In this document: one piece after another, positions 5,365-5,505 of the stretch
Layout of the letters: the number at the start of each line of letters is the position of its first letter
Position numbering within the stretch: position 1 is the first letter of the stretch
From: Clostridia bacterium
GTDB lineage: Bacteria > Bacillota > Clostridia > Christensenellales > Borkfalkiaceae
Assembly (NCBI GenBank): GCA_017648525.1
Contig: JAGCIP010000010.1
Span: forward strand, 1 to 5,505
Length of the DNA: 5,505 nt
Direction of reading: 5' to 3'
Notes under the pieces: generated by a model
Seen by the model: only the letters and a program-made list of their open reading frames with translations
What the model was told of the DNA's origin: nothing
Database searches by the model: none
Made by a program: the position numbers and the translations under genes

Positions 5365-5505
5365 TTATCTAGGGATATTAAAATGATGTATTATTCCCCA
5401 GATTTTGTTTTCGTCCTTGTCCATCTTACTAATCTCAATGGTTACTCTTGCCCCTACAGGCGGTCTACCACGAGGCGGTAATGCACAAAGACAATCTATC
5501 CCGCC
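5365..5505 (-). CDS. C-terminal end of an unrecognised protein, cut by window edge
   Basis: One reading frame stays open from the window edge to a TAA at 5367-5365, giving 46 residues that end ISKMDKDENKIWGIIHHFNIPR. The other two minus frames are stopped within the first 40 nt. The visible part has a proline/arginine turn (LPPRGRPPVGA) and then an alternating hydrophobic stretch (RVTIEI) likely to be a beta strand. I do not recognise the family. It is locally less AT-rich than the intergenic DNA, as expected for coding sequence. The surface-protein ATG lies 39 nt downstream with no convincing promoter between, so the two genes probably share a transcript. The start and most of the protein are outside the window. 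Confidence 0.6.
   Translation of the reverse strand, partial: GGIDCLCALPPRGRPPVGARVTIEISKMDKDENKIWGIIHHFNIPR

Noticed and set aside
5326..5400. Promoter for the surface-protein gene using TATAGT near 5355-5360
   Set aside because: At 17 nt spacing the -35 position reads CATTTT, a poor match, and the site overlaps the end of the upstream gene; co-transcription is simpler.

Overview
The window is AT-rich DNA with every supported gene on the minus strand. Strong AGGAGG-type ribosome sites, a signal-peptide surface protein and a small single-pass type I signal peptidase point to a low-GC Gram-positive bacterium, most likely a gut-type member of the Clostridia. That assignment is inferred from style and gene content, not from a marker gene.

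Layout in the direction of transcription (high to low coordinates): (1) 5365-5505 is the C-terminal end of an unrecognised protein that begins outside the window. (2) After a 39-nt gap, 1057-5325 encodes a 1422-residue secreted, membrane-anchored surface protein. It has a signal peptide, about six tyrosine-rich Ig-like modules, a central region of unknown fold, about five further Ig-like modules, and a C-terminal transmembrane helix with a basic tail instead of an LPXTG sorting signal. (3) The 345-nt gap 712-1056 is dense in signals. It holds two palindromic operator-like repeats 32 nt apart, a perfect TTGACA-17-TATAAT promoter, a second pair of direct repeats 33 nt apart that bracket the -10 box, and a roughly 240-nt 5' leader ending in a long, well-paired hairpin just before a ribosome site. 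(4) 247-711 encodes a small zinc-finger protein of the DUF3268 type. (5) 1-250 is the start of a type I signal peptidase whose ATG overlaps the zinc-finger stop codon by 4 nt (ATGA).

The zinc-finger protein and the signal peptidase therefore look like a translationally coupled operon, driven by a strong, probably repressible promoter and controlled again through a structured leader. The surface protein and the fragment upstream of it look like a separate, earlier transcription unit. No clear intrinsic terminator separates the two units, so read-through is possible. The signal peptidase could process exported proteins such as the neighbouring surface protein, but nothing in the sequence proves that link. 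The most interesting part is the regulatory block 712-1040. Family names come from recognising motifs by eye, and no database search was run.
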